A DNA stretch of 11,213 bases from Clostridiales bacterium (GTDB lineage Bacteria; Bacillota; Clostridia; Oscillospirales; Oscillospiraceae): NCBI GenBank assembly GCA_021203685.1, contig JAJQAS010000042.1, forward strand, positions 1 to 11,213, in the 5' to 3' direction. Below are positions 1 through 7,671 of this stretch, piece by piece (positions within the stretch are counted from its first letter, which is position 1; each line of letters opens with the position of its first letter). The notes below the pieces were generated by a model. It made no database searches and was not told where the DNA came from. It saw only the letters and a program-made list of their open reading frames with translations. The position numbers were made by a program, and so were the translations under genes.

Positions 1-3000
1 AGAAATCCTGGAAATCGCCGAAGGTCGTTCCGGGGTGGTTGAACTGGCTGATGGAGTCGGTCACCGTCTTCAGGGTGTCATAGTAGTTCTGAAGGGCGGT
101 GGAATAGGTGGTGTAGGCGCTCTGGGTCCGGCTCTGGAAGCCGTCGGTGTTGTAGGTGTTGATGTGGCCCAGGCCGTTGGACCAGGTCATCTCGTAACCA
201 AACAGGGCCACAAACTCGCCGTCGGTGGTGTAGGATTCGGCATAGGCGTTGCCCTCGGTCCACTCCTCGCTGAGGGAGCCGTCGCTGATGGTGACGGAGT
301 CGCTGGAGGCGCTGTCGAAGGAGTTGGAGTGGTCGGTGACGGCCAGGAAGTCCAGGGTGTCGGCGGTCTCGTGGACTTCGATGGCGTGCTCATAGGCGTC
401 GGTGATGCTGCCCGCGCCGTCGGAGTAGTTGGTGTGGGAATGGAGCTGGCCGAAGTAGATGTTATAGGTCTCCTGGCTCCGCTCGGTGAAGGTGCGGGTG
501 GTGACGGCGCTGGTGGTGTAGCCCTCCAGCTCCGCGTAGGCCGTGATGCTGGCCCCGCCGAAGCCCTTAGCCAGGGAGATGGGGGAGCTGCCGTCCTCGG
601 TCAGGACGTACTCGGTGTAAACCACCTCGCCGCTGTCGCTGTCGGTGGCAAAGACGTAATTGCCGTCCTCGTCCGTGTCATAGGTGACAGCGTAGTAGAT
701 GGTAGCGCCCTCGGTGGCGGTAGTCAGGGTGACCTCCACGGACTCGTCCTCAATGTAGACGCCGCCGCCGTTGGGGCTGAACTTCACGGAGGAGACGGTG
801 CCCGCCGCATAGGTCAGGATGCGGGTGACGCTGTCCGCCCGGCCCTCGCTGGTGGCGTAGACCTCCAGGGTGGAGGGGAGGGTGTCCAGAGTGGGCTTGC
901 TGCTCGCGTCATAGGTCAGCCACTCGCCGGTGCCGGTGGTGGTGTCCACAAAGCGATAGTAGATGGTGGCGTCCTCGGTGGAGGAGGTCAGAGTCAGCTC
1001 GGTGCCGACTGCCTGGTCTTCCTCGTTGTCCGGGGTGACGGAGACGTAGCCGGTGATGCTGTCGTCCACGATGGGGCTGCCGGAGAGCACCACGGAGTCG
1101 ATGCGGACAGTGCCCTGGTTGCTGGGGGTGCTGGCGTTGCCGTTGGCACGGACTTCCGTGCTGGGAACCAGCCGAATGTACAGGTTCTCGGCGTTCTCCG
1201 CGCCCTCGGGCACGTCAAAGTCGAAGGTCACATAATAAGCCTTATCGGAATGATACCCCACGGTCATATCCGCAACACCGTCGGTGATGTCGCCGGACAG
1301 CGTGACCGCAGAGCTGCTGCCGTCGCTGCTGTAAGCGGTGTAGCTGCAGGAATAGGTGCCGGTAGTGAAGTTGGTGAAGGTTTCGCCGTCGGTGGAGTAT
1401 TGCAGCTGCCACTCGCCGGAGCCGGAACCGCTGACCCGCATACGGAAGCTCAGCTCCATATTGCCCCAGCCTGCACTGGAAACAGCGAACTGGAGATAGT
1501 CATCGGTGCCGCTGCCCAGGCCGGTGCCGCCCATATAATAGAGGGTGGTACCGCCGGTGCTGCCCTTGGTGTAGGTCTGAACCTCGCTCCCGCTGACCAC
1601 AGCGGTAAAGGTGGCGTTGGTATCCAACATATCGTCGGTAGTGTATTTGTCACCGAAGATGGCGTAGATGTCACCCAGGACCTGGGTATCGCCCCAGGAG
1701 CCAGCCCAGGCAGCGATGCTCTCCACCACAGAGGTGTCCACGGTGTAGTCGCTCTCGCTGACGGAGGAGAACTTGAGGGCGAACAGGTCTTCGCTGCCGG
1801 AGCTGATGCTATAATAGGTGCTCCAGTCGCTATAGCTGCTGTACCACTCCACATATTTGCCGGAGGTGGCGTCTTTCAGGTAGTAGAGGCCGTCCCCGGC
1901 GTCTTCCACTGTCCAGGTGTAGTGATCCAGGGCGTCTGCCTCGCCAAAGGTCAGATAGTTGCTGCTGTTCATGCCCATATAGGAGCCGTTCTGCTCCAGG
2001 GTCAGGGTCTGGGCGCCGTCCTCGTCGGTGGTGACAGTGACGACCCAAAGCTCGGCGTCACTGTAACCAGACATCTTGCCGCTCTCGCTCTCGGTGACCG
2101 CCACGCCCGCATAGTAGCTGCTGGAGCTGCTGACGGTGGTGCTGGAGAGGGCGTAGCCGTAGGCCGGGTTCCAGACAACATAGGTGCCGGAGGTCAGGGC
2201 GGAGGATTCCTCCTCGTCGCCGGTGTCTTCCACGGCGGTGAACTGGAGGGCGAACATCCCCTCGCTGCCGGAGCTGACGGAGGAATAGAGGCTCCAGTCA
2301 GATTTGGAGGCATACCACTCCAGATAGCGACCGGTGCCGGTGTTTTTCAGGAAGTAACAGCCCTCGCTGACCTCGCTGGCGTCCTCCAGTGTCCAGTCGG
2401 TGTTTTCGGTGGCCCCGAAGGTCAGGTTGTAATAGGAGCCGCTGGGTACCACACCCAGATAAGAGCCGTCCTGAGCGATGGTGACGGACTGGGTGCCGTC
2501 ATCGGCGGTGGTGACAGTGACCGTCCAAACCGCCGCAGAGGTGTAGCCGGACAGGGTGTCGTCGGTCAGGGTGACGCTCTCACCGGCCAGGTAATAGGTG
2601 GAGTAGGTGGTGCTGGTCAGCGCCATGTTGTACTCAGGCGCCCAAATGACATAGGTGCCGTCAGCCAGAGAGCCGTCGTCGTCCTCCTCGCCGCTGCCGG
2701 TGGAGGTGACGGTGATGTCGCTGGCCTGAGCCACATAGAGCTGTAGGCCGTTGTAGTCAGTGACCACGGCGTACAGATTGATGACGGAGCCTTCCGCCGC
2801 GCCCGCCTCCGTCAACACAGAGGATGCGCCGTAGAGCGTGATGGTGTTGCCGTCGGCGTCGGTCAGGGTGGTACGGGTGCCGACAGTCCCCACGGTCAGG
2901 TCGGTCAGGTAGACGCGGGTACTCTGGAGAGCCTTGCTGTCGCTGTAGTCGCTGTTGAGGTCAGCGATGGTGACGGTCTGCGCGGGCAGCTCAGAGGTGG

Positions 3001-4129
3001 AGCCTATGATGGTGTAATCCGTCACGCCGTCCAGCTCCACCAGGCCATTGTACACTTTATAGGTGCCGCTGGCCCGTACGTCGTCCCCCAGGCTGAGGTC
3101 GGAGGGAGCGGTGGAGAAGTACAGGCAGATGCCGCCGGTCTCGTCCTGCACATAGACGGACTTGCCGCTGATGTAGGTGACGGTGCCGTCCACGGTGTAG
3201 GTGACGGAGGTGTCGGCAGCGGCCTTGACCTCCGCGATGGTGGAGACGTTTTCGTCGGTCTCATCGCCGCCGGTGCTGGTCTCGGTCAGCTCCACGGAGG
3301 TCGTCTCGCTCTGGGAGCCGTCCAACTCGGCGTAGGCGTACAGGGTCTCCCCGATGTGGTCGGAGACGTCCAGGCTGCTGCCCTCCAGGGCGGTGTAGTC
3401 GCCGCTCTCAGAGTAGCTGTAGTAGTAGGTGACGCCGGAGGTGGCGCACTTGAAGGTCACCGTTTTCTCCGTCTCGGAGTAGCTCAGGCTGGGGGTCTCC
3501 ACGGTTTCGGTGGTGCTGCCACTCTCGGTGGTGGTTCCCGTCAGCTTGTAAAGGCTGATGTCCAGCTGGGAGCTGGTGCTGGCATAGCAGGAGAACAGAG
3601 AACTGCTGGAATTGTAACGCATCCAGTTATTTGTGTACTCGCCTGCTGCCAGAAGCGTTGCCACGCCGTCCTCGATGGTGATTGTCCACGAAGAATTATC
3701 GGACAGGTCTGTCTCCGTCCTCAGATAGTTCTTGGAGCTGGACGCAGCATACAGATACCCGCTGCCCGTATAGAGGGCATAGGTTCCGTCCACATTGCCG
3801 GTCTGCACTTCCAGTTCCTGCACAACATATTCGTCAGAATCTGTGCTGGTAGCAGTCACCGTGGAACCGTTGTTGCTCTTTGTGATGGCAATTTCTCCGC
3901 GGTTGTTGCTCTTTTGGTTGGTGCTCATTGCCACGTCATAATCAGACGCGACAACGATCACTGTGTCGCCCGTAGACAGGTCGTCCACGCTTGTCACCTT
4001 GCTGTAGGTGGACACAGTTGTGGTGGTCTCGTCCTCTGCCGCCGCCACCGCTGGCAGGGCGGGCAGGCACATGGCCAGGGCCAGCACCAGGGCCACGAGC
4101 CGCCGGAGCTGGTGTTTCACAGTTTTCAT
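1..4129 (-). CDS. Large secreted multidomain protein with CehA/McbA-type PHP metallohydrolase domain (3' end outside window)
   Basis: The frame is open from ATG 4129 through base 1 (1376 codons seen). GGAGG lies 6-7 nt before the start. Residues 1-31 are a signal peptide (basic start MKTVKHQLRR, hydrophobic core, AVAAA cleavage region), so it is exported. In order: trefoil-like beta region (about 40-200); chitobiase-C-terminal-like module (about 213-285); OB-fold like those in secreted nucleases of the YhcR type (about 295-474); two tandem 157-residue repeats (491-790); beta-sandwich region (about 790-1025); two more modules with ATIYY motifs (about 1030-1220); then a PHP domain from about 1225. 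Metal-site motifs visible are FGQLHSHTNYSDG (H1230, H1232, D1237), AVTDHS (D1266, H1267) and QFNHPG (H1365). The PHP family hydrolyses phosphoester or related bonds using metals. The substrate is unknown; an outer-surface phosphoesterase or nuclease role is inference. Any cell-wall anchor would lie beyond the window. Confidence 0.9.
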   Translation of the reverse strand, partial: MKTVKHQLRRLVALVLALAMCLPALPAVAAAEDETTTTVSTYSKVTSVDDLSTGDTVIVVASDYDVAMSTNQKSNNRGEIAITKSNNGSTVTATSTDSDEYVVQELEVQTGNVDGTYALYTGSGYLYAASSSKNYLRTETDLSDNSSWTITIEDGVATLLAAGEYTNNWMRYNSSSSLFSCYASTSSQLDISLYKLTGTTTESGSTTETVETPSLSYSETEKTVTFKCATSGVTYYYSYSESGDYTALEGSSLDVSDHIGETLYAYAELDGSQSETTSVELTETSTGGDETDENVSTIAEVKAAADTSVTYTVDGTVTYISGKSVYVQDETGGICLYFSTAPSDLSLGDDVRASGTYKVYNGLVELDGVTDYTIIGSTSELPAQTVTIADLNSDYSDSKALQSTRVYLTDLTVGTVGTRTTLTDADGNTITLYGASSVLTEAGAAEGSVINLYAVVTDYNGLQLYVAQASDITVTSTGSGEEDDDGSLADGTYVIWAPEYNMALTSTTYSTYYLAGESVTLTDDTLSGYTSAAVWTVTVTTADDGTQSVTIAQDGSYLGVVPSGSYYNLTFGATENTDWTLEDASEVSEGCYFLKNTGTGRYLEWYASKSDWSLYSSVSSGSEGMFALQFTAVEDTGDEEESSALTSGTYVVWNPAYGYALSSTTVSSSSSYYAGVAVTESESGKMSGYSDAELWVVTVTTDEDGAQTLTLEQNGSYMGMNSSNYLTFGEADALDHYTWTVEDAGDGLYYLKDATSGKYVEWYSSYSDWSTYYSISSGSEDLFALKFSSVSESDYTVDTSVVESIAAWAGSWGDTQVLGDIYAIFGDKYTTDDMLDTNATFTAVVSGSEVQTYTKGSTGGTTLYYMGGTGLGSGTDDYLQFAVSSAGWGNMELSFRMRVSGSGSGEWQLQYSTDGETFTNFTTGTYSCSYTAYSSDGSSSAVTLSGDITDGVADMTVGYHSDKAYYVTFDFDVPEGAENAENLYIRLVPSTEVRANGNASTPSNQGTVRIDSVVLSGSPIVDDSITGYVSVTPDNEEDQAVGTELTLTSSTEDATIYYRFVDTTTGTGEWLTYDASSKPTLDTLPSTLEVYATSEGRADSVTRILTYAAGTVSSVKFSPNGGGVYIEDESVEVTLTTATEGATIYYAVTYDTDEDGNYVFATDSDSGEVVYTEYVLTEDGSSPISLAKGFGGASITAYAELEGYTTSAVTTRTFTERSQETYNIYFGQLHSHTNYSDGAGSITDAYEHAIEVHETADTLDFLAVTDHSNSFDSASSDSVTISDGSLSEEWTEGNAYAESYTTDGEFVALFGYEMTWSNGLGHINTYNTDGFQSRTQSAYTTYSTALQNYYDTLKTVTDSISQFNHPGTTFGDFQDF
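1760..2659 (-). repeat. Two tandem about 157-residue protein repeats inside the PHP protein
   Basis: Two consecutive copies occur at residues 491-647 and 648-790. The start motifs GTYVIWAPEYNMAL and GTYVVWNPAYGYAL, and the later motifs YLEWYASKSDWS and YVEWYSSYSDWS, are each exactly 157 residues apart. The copies are clearly diverged. The pattern of short beta strands with W, G and Y anchors resembles beta-trefoil or lectin-like modules. That fold assignment is inference, as I recognise no named family. Confidence 0.8.
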
Positions 4130-4145
4130 AGAGTTCCTCCGTTTT

Positions 4146-4190
4146 TCATGTTTGATTCCCATGTTCCATCTTTTCTCGCTTTTTGCGCAT
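4146..4190 (-). CDS. Possible 14-residue upstream ORF / leader peptide
   Basis: The ATG at 4190 encodes MRKKREKMEHGNQT and stops with TGA at 4146. It is preceded by AAGGAG with a 6-nt spacer, as good a ribosome site as that of the large gene itself. It ends 16 nt before the large gene's ATG, in a different frame, so ribosomes finishing here could load the next site. The peptide is strongly basic at its start and has no run of one amino acid that would suggest classical attenuation. It may be a chance ORF next to a purine-rich stretch; conservation of codons in related genomes would decide. Confidence 0.35.
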   Translation of the reverse strand: MRKKREKMEHGNQT

Positions 4191-4389
4191 CACCTTCTCC
4201 TTCCGGCGGCAGCCTGAAACAAGCCCCGCAATGGGATACGTTTACGTTACCATGTTTGCCGGTAAGATTCCACCCGGTTTGGGAAAGAAGTTTGCAAATT
4301 TCCCGTCAATTTCATCCCAGACCTGAAAATGCAGGGGCTGGGATCTCTGAAAAAGGCCGGGCGGAAACAAATCCGGCATTGTTGATAAC

Positions 4390-4415
4390 TTTACGGACTT
4401 TACACTGTCTTTACA
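4390..4415 (-). promoter_or_regulatory. Tandem TGTAAA-N5-TGTAAA site, candidate OmpR-family response-regulator operator
   Basis: Read on the minus strand, TGTAAA occurs at 4415-4410 and 4404-4399, separated by exactly 5 nt, giving an 11-bp period. A third, imperfect copy (CGTAAA) is at 4395-4390. This fits the WalR (YycF) consensus TGTWAH-N5-TGTWAH. Read on the other strand it fits the Bacillus PhoP pattern TTHAYA-N5. It lies just downstream of the predicted transcription start, which suggests repression. The regulator is not identified. Confidence 0.45.
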
Positions 4416-4423
4416 TAAATATG

Positions 4424-4452
4424 ATACTATCACAATCTTTTCACCAGGGCAA
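4424..4452 (-). promoter_or_regulatory. Sigma-A type promoter for the PHP-protein gene
   Basis: On the minus strand, TTGCCC (4452-4447) is followed by 17 nt and TAGTAT (4429-4424). A TG one base before the -10 makes it an extended -10. It sits after the terminator of the upstream operon, so the PHP gene is probably an independent unit. Expected transcription start is near 4417. Confidence 0.55.
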
Positions 4453-4473
4453 GTGTTTTCGCCTATTCCTTTC

Positions 4474-4522
4474 ACAAAAAACAACGGGACAAGGCGGCCC
4501 GGAGCCTGTCCGAACCGCCTTG
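4474..4522 (-). terminator. Intrinsic terminator after the YfcC carrier, probably bidirectional
   Basis: The arms at 4490-4503 and 4509-4522 form a 14-bp stem including two G-U pairs, with a 5-nt loop. The flanking AAAACCGG and CCCGTTGTTTT on the minus strand can extend the stem, and six T follow on the minus strand. T-rich sequence also follows on the plus strand. It lies between the carrier stop codon and the next promoter, which supports a terminator role. Confidence 0.7.
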
Positions 4523-4570
4523 CCGGTTTTGTTCTCTTTTTTGCTCAGCTGTGGCCAGGGCCTCCCGCGT

Positions 4571-4598
4571 CATTGCATATTGCAGATTGCACATTGTC
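4571..4598. repeat. Heptad tandem repeat NATTGCA x4
   Basis: Four consecutive 7-nt units CATTGCA, TATTGCA, GATTGCA and CATTGTC fill 4571-4598. The last unit overlaps the stop codon of the YfcC gene (4597-4599). The array lies between that stop and the terminator. Confidence 0.8.
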
Positions 4599-6027
4599 AA
4601 AACGGTCCGTACCCGATCTGCACCGCCACGCCCAGGAACACGAAGGCGATGAGCCACCACACCACGAACAGGGGCAGCAGGTACTTCATCCACTTGCGGA
4701 AGGAAATGCCGCCGCACATGGCCAGGGCCGCGAGAATTTCGCCGCCGGTGGGGGCCATGACGTTGGTGAAGGCGTCGCCGAACTGGAAGGCCAGCACCGC
4801 CGTCTGGCGGGTCAGGCCCAGCATATCCGCCAGAGGGGCCATGATGGGCATGGTGATGGCCGCCTGACCGGAGCCGGAGGGCACCAACACGTTAAAGAGA
4901 TCCTGCACGATGAACATCCCAATGGCCGCCAAAGTGGGGCTGAGGCCGTTGAGCAGGCTGGAGAGGACGTGGATGATGGGGTCCATAATGCTGGCGTCCT
5001 CCAGCAGCACGATGACCGCGTTGGCCAGGCCGATCATCAGGCAGGGGAACAGCATATTGACGCAGCCCTTTTCAAAATACTCGCAGATCTTGTTGGGGCC
5101 GAGGCCGCCCACCACGCCGCCGATGATGCCGATGGCCAGGAACACGGCGGACAGCTCGTCGATGTAAAAGCCCTGCACCACGATGCCCCAGACGGTGAAG
5201 GCGATGCCCACCACGAACACCACCAGCACCAGTTTCTGCCGCAGGGAGAGGGGCTCCACCTCGTCCACGTTCAGCGCCACGTCCTGGGCGGTGAGCTTGT
5301 CCTGCTCATAGGTGGAGCTGAGGGTGGGGTTCCGCTTGACCCGCAGGGCGTGCCAGGTCACATAGATGATGCTGGCGATGAGGAAGCACACAAAGGCGCA
5401 GGCCCGCAGCGCCATGCCGGAGAACATGGGCAGCCCCGCGATGCTCTGGGCCACGCCGGTGGTGAAGGCGTTGGTGATGGCCCCGGCGTAGCCGGAGGCG
5501 GCGGCGCAGAAGATGATGCCCACCGCCGTCAGCGAATCGAAGCCCATGGTCAGGCAGCAGGCCAGCACCAGCGGCACAAAGGCCAGAAATTCCTCAAAGT
5601 TGGCGCAAAAGGCGCTGCCGCAGCCGAACACCACCATGCACACAGGGATCATCAGCATTTCCCGGCCCTTCATGACCCGGACTACGTTGGCAATGCCGTT
5701 GTTGATGGCCCCCGTCCCGTTCAAAATGGCGAACATCCCGCCGATGATGAGCAGGAAAAAGATGATGGAGGCCGCGTTCTGCATCCCCAGCGTCAGGGAC
5801 ATCAGCAGGGTCATCAGGGAGGTGGGGTTCTTATCCACCGTGTGGTAGCTGTCGGGGTCTACAATTTCCGTGTCCGCCGTGGCGTCGTAGACCCGGTCGT
5901 AGCTCCCGGCGGGGATGAAGTAGGACGCGATGGCCACCACCAGGATGATGATGACCAGCAGCAGCATGGGGTTGACGGCTTTCAGCTGTTTTTGTTCGGT
6001 TTTCGCTTTCTTTTCTCTCTTTGGCAT
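4597..6027 (-). CDS. YfcC-family carrier (DcuC superfamily membrane transporter)
   Basis: A 476-residue multi-spanning membrane protein of usual family length. The first span (about 19-38) follows a lysine-rich cytoplasmic start. Further spans cover about 83-103, 122-160, 165-185, 203-224, 264-285, 290-310, 325-342 and 362-382, with one at 446-470. A charged loop at about 228-264 divides two halves. Family motifs are AFCANFEEFLAF (139-150), VPSGSGQAA (382-390) and FGDAFTNVMAPTGGE (416-430). Members are annotated as C4-dicarboxylate or basic amino acid carriers, often without proof. AGGAAGG precedes the ATG by 6 nt. It follows pepD by 104 bp with no terminator or promoter seen, so the two are probably cotranscribed and the substrate may be a dipeptide, amino acid or amidated amino acid (inference). 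The family call is firm, the substrate is not. Confidence 0.88.
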   Translation of the reverse strand: MPKREKKAKTEQKQLKAVNPMLLLVIIILVVAIASYFIPAGSYDRVYDATADTEIVDPDSYHTVDKNPTSLMTLLMSLTLGMQNAASIIFFLLIIGGMFAILNGTGAINNGIANVVRVMKGREMLMIPVCMVVFGCGSAFCANFEEFLAFVPLVLACCLTMGFDSLTAVGIIFCAAASGYAGAITNAFTTGVAQSIAGLPMFSGMALRACAFVCFLIASIIYVTWHALRVKRNPTLSSTYEQDKLTAQDVALNVDEVEPLSLRQKLVLVVFVVGIAFTVWGIVVQGFYIDELSAVFLAIGIIGGVVGGLGPNKICEYFEKGCVNMLFPCLMIGLANAVIVLLEDASIMDPIIHVLSSLLNGLSPTLAAIGMFIVQDLFNVLVPSGSGQAAITMPIMAPLADMLGLTRQTAVLAFQFGDAFTNVMAPTGGEILAALAMCGGISFRKWMKYLLPLFVVWWLIAFVFLGVAVQIGYGPF

Positions 6028-6109
6028 GGGGTTCCTTCCTTTCTTGGGGGGTATCGTATCCTTACCGGCTGTCCCTTTCCCGTGGCTGCTGTCCGCCTGA
6101 AGTGCCTGG

Positions 6110-6130
6110 CTAACAACTAATAGCTAACAG
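6110..6130. repeat. Heptad tandem repeat (CTAAYAR) x3 after pepD
   Basis: The units CTAACAA, CTAATAG and CTAACAG run in exact 7-nt register from 6110. They end two bases before the pepD stop codon (6132-6134). On the coding strand each unit reads NNNTTAG, so TAG recurs every 7 nt. Confidence 0.75.
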
Positions 6131-6131
6131 C

Positions 6132-7583
6132 TCACTCCCGCAGCGCCGCCAGCGCCGCGCACAGGCACCGGCAGACCTTCTTCGCCGAGGAAATCTCCAG
6201 CGTCTCGCCGGGGGAGTGGAAGTCCCGGCAGTTGGGGCCGATGGCGATGGCGTCCAGGTCGGGCCGCTTGGCGAAGAAGTAGCCCACCTCCAGCCCCGCG
6301 TGAACGGCGGTCATGGCGGGGGGCTGCCCGCAGAGGGCCTGGTAAACGTCGCTGTAGGTCCGGCGCAGAGGGGAATGGAGCCGGAACTCCCAGCTGGGGT
6401 AGAGGACGCTGCACTGGCAGCGACCGCCCAGCAGGGCGGCCAGCCGCTCCATCCGCTGGTAGAGGTAGGTGCGCAGACTGGGCTGGGCGGAGCGAATTTC
6501 TATGACCACTCGCAGCCCATCCTCGTCCAGATAGACCTCCCCCAGGTTGTCGGAGGTGTCCACCTGGCCGGTGATGGCCTCGTCCATCTGAAAAATGCCG
6601 TCCGGCAGCAGGGTCAGCGCATCCAGCACCGGGCCGGGGGCCGCGCCCCGCTGGGGGGCCTGGGCCAGGGCAAAGGTCACGTTGAGCCGCTCCCCGGTGA
6701 CGGGCAGCTCCCGGCGGAAGGTGTTCTCTAACGCGGCGCACTTTGCCGCCACGGCAGCAGACTTCTCCGGCGGCAGCCAGAGCAGCGCCTCCGCCTCCCG
6801 GGGGATGGCCAGCCGGAAGCTGCCGCCCCGTATCTCCGCCAGCAGCAGGTCGCTCTCCCCTTCCGCCGCCAGCAGCAGCCGGGCCAGCAGGATGTTAGCG
6901 TTGCCCCGGCCCCGGTGGATGTCGTCACCGGAGTGGCCGCCCCGCAGGCCGCCCACCGCCAGCCGCCAGGCCGTCCAGCCTGTCGGGATTGCCGTCCATT
7001 CCACGCCCCGGAAGAAGTCCGCCCGCATCCCGCCGCAGCTGCCGCAGACCACCACGTCGTCCTCGGTGTGGTCCAGGTTGATGAGCCGGGCGGCGCGCAG
7101 CTTCTCCGGGGCGAAGCGCTCCGCGCCGGTGAAGTCCTCCTCCTCGCAGACGGTGAACAGCGTGTCCAGAGGCGGGTGAGCCAGGGCATCGTCCTCCAGC
7201 ACCGCCATAGCCAGGGCCACGCCGATGCCGTCGTCGGCCCCCAGGGTGGTCCTGCCGCCGGTGGAGAGTTCGTCCCCGTCGATGACCCACCGGATGGGGT
7301 CGCTGGCGAAGTTGTGGGCCACGCCCTCCGCCGTTTCGCAGACCATGTCCAGGTGGGCCTGGAGCAGCACCGGCGGCGCGGCCTCGTAGCCGGGGGAGGC
7401 GGGCTTGTGGATGAGCACATTGCAGACCTCGTCCTGCTCCGCCTCCAGCCCAATGCCCCGCGCCCAGCGGACGATAAAGTCACTGAGCGCCCGCTCGCTG
7501 CGGCTGCCGTGGGGGATCTGGCAGATTTGGTAGAAGTGGGCGAACACCCGGTTTTGGCACAGGGCCTCAATTTCCCCGTTCAC
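6132..7583 (-). CDS. pepD: Aminoacyl-histidine dipeptidase PepD, peptidase family M20C
   Basis: A 483-residue cytosolic di-zinc peptidase that cleaves Xaa-His and other dipeptides such as carnosine. Residues matching the M20C active site are H77 and D79 (QAHLDMV), bridging D117 (GADDGIG), E147/E148 (TVCEEED), D171 (LDHTED) and H456 (HSPGE). VDTSDNLG (341-348) and VHAGLEVG (427-434) are further family signatures. Length is normal and all metal ligands are present. The start is GTG at 7583, about 10 nt after GGAG in a purine-rich stretch; the next in-frame Met (80) lies inside the active site. It heads a likely operon with the downstream YfcC carrier, suggesting import followed by hydrolysis of small peptides. 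A near-consensus promoter lies about 60 bp upstream with palindromic sites that could bind a repressor. Confidence 0.93.
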   Translation of the reverse strand: MNGEIEALCQNRVFAHFYQICQIPHGSRSERALSDFIVRWARGIGLEAEQDEVCNVLIHKPASPGYEAAPPVLLQAHLDMVCETAEGVAHNFASDPIRWVIDGDELSTGGRTTLGADDGIGVALAMAVLEDDALAHPPLDTLFTVCEEEDFTGAERFAPEKLRAARLINLDHTEDDVVVCGSCGGMRADFFRGVEWTAIPTGWTAWRLAVGGLRGGHSGDDIHRGRGNANILLARLLLAAEGESDLLLAEIRGGSFRLAIPREAEALLWLPPEKSAAVAAKCAALENTFRRELPVTGERLNVTFALAQAPQRGAAPGPVLDALTLLPDGIFQMDEAITGQVDTSDNLGEVYLDEDGLRVVIEIRSAQPSLRTYLYQRMERLAALLGGRCQCSVLYPSWEFRLHSPLRRTYSDVYQALCGQPPAMTAVHAGLEVGYFFAKRPDLDAIAIGPNCRDFHSPGETLEISSAKKVCRCLCAALAALRE

Positions 7584-7622
7584 AGCGTACCCTCTCCTCT
7601 CTCACGTCATCTTGCTAATACT

Positions 7623-7634
7623 TTAGCGCGTTAA
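7623..7634 (-). promoter_or_regulatory. Imperfect 12-bp dyad at the pepD transcription start
   Basis: The minus-strand sequence TTAACGCGCTAA is a dyad with a single mismatched pair, lying just downstream of the pepD -10 where transcription should begin. It could be an operator for an unidentified repressor. It is short and may be chance. Confidence 0.3.
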
Positions 7635-7642
7635 TATGTCTC

Positions 7643-7671
7643 AGTATACCCAGTTCCCCGCCGTTTGTCAA
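7643..7671 (-). promoter_or_regulatory. Near-consensus sigma-A promoter for pepD
   Basis: On the minus strand, TTGACA (7671-7666) is followed by exactly 17 nt and TATACT (7648-7643). Transcription should start near 7636, giving a leader of about 53 nt before the GTG start. The -35 is inside a perfect 7-2-7 inverted repeat. Confidence 0.85.

Larger units (their letters stand above)
4130..4417 (-). other. Long 5' leader of the PHP-protein gene
   Basis: Together with 4418-4596 this forms the 467-bp gap between the carrier stop and the PHP start. The predicted transcript would begin near 4417, leaving about 290 nt before the ATG. On the sense strand it holds the tandem TGTAAA sites, a GCCGG/CCGGC hairpin (4356-4377) followed by a short T-run, a GGGAAA/TTTCCC hairpin (4281-4304), a 14-codon upstream ORF (4146-4190) and the gene's GGAGG site. 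I see no known riboswitch consensus. An attenuator role is possible but unproven. Confidence 0.5.

Noticed and set aside
35..2746. Very long plus-strand open frame rich in Gly, Ala and Val
   Set aside because: It is exactly antisense and codon-aligned to the secreted PHP protein, has no domain, and arises from GC-rich codon bias.
4242..4484. 80-codon minus-strand ORF before the PHP gene
   Set aside because: It begins upstream of, and runs through, the predicted promoter and operator, has no good ribosome site, and resembles no protein.
4453..6120. Plus-strand open frame rich in His, Gly and Asp
   Set aside because: It is antisense to the YfcC carrier and its terminator; the composition is a shadow of membrane-protein codons.
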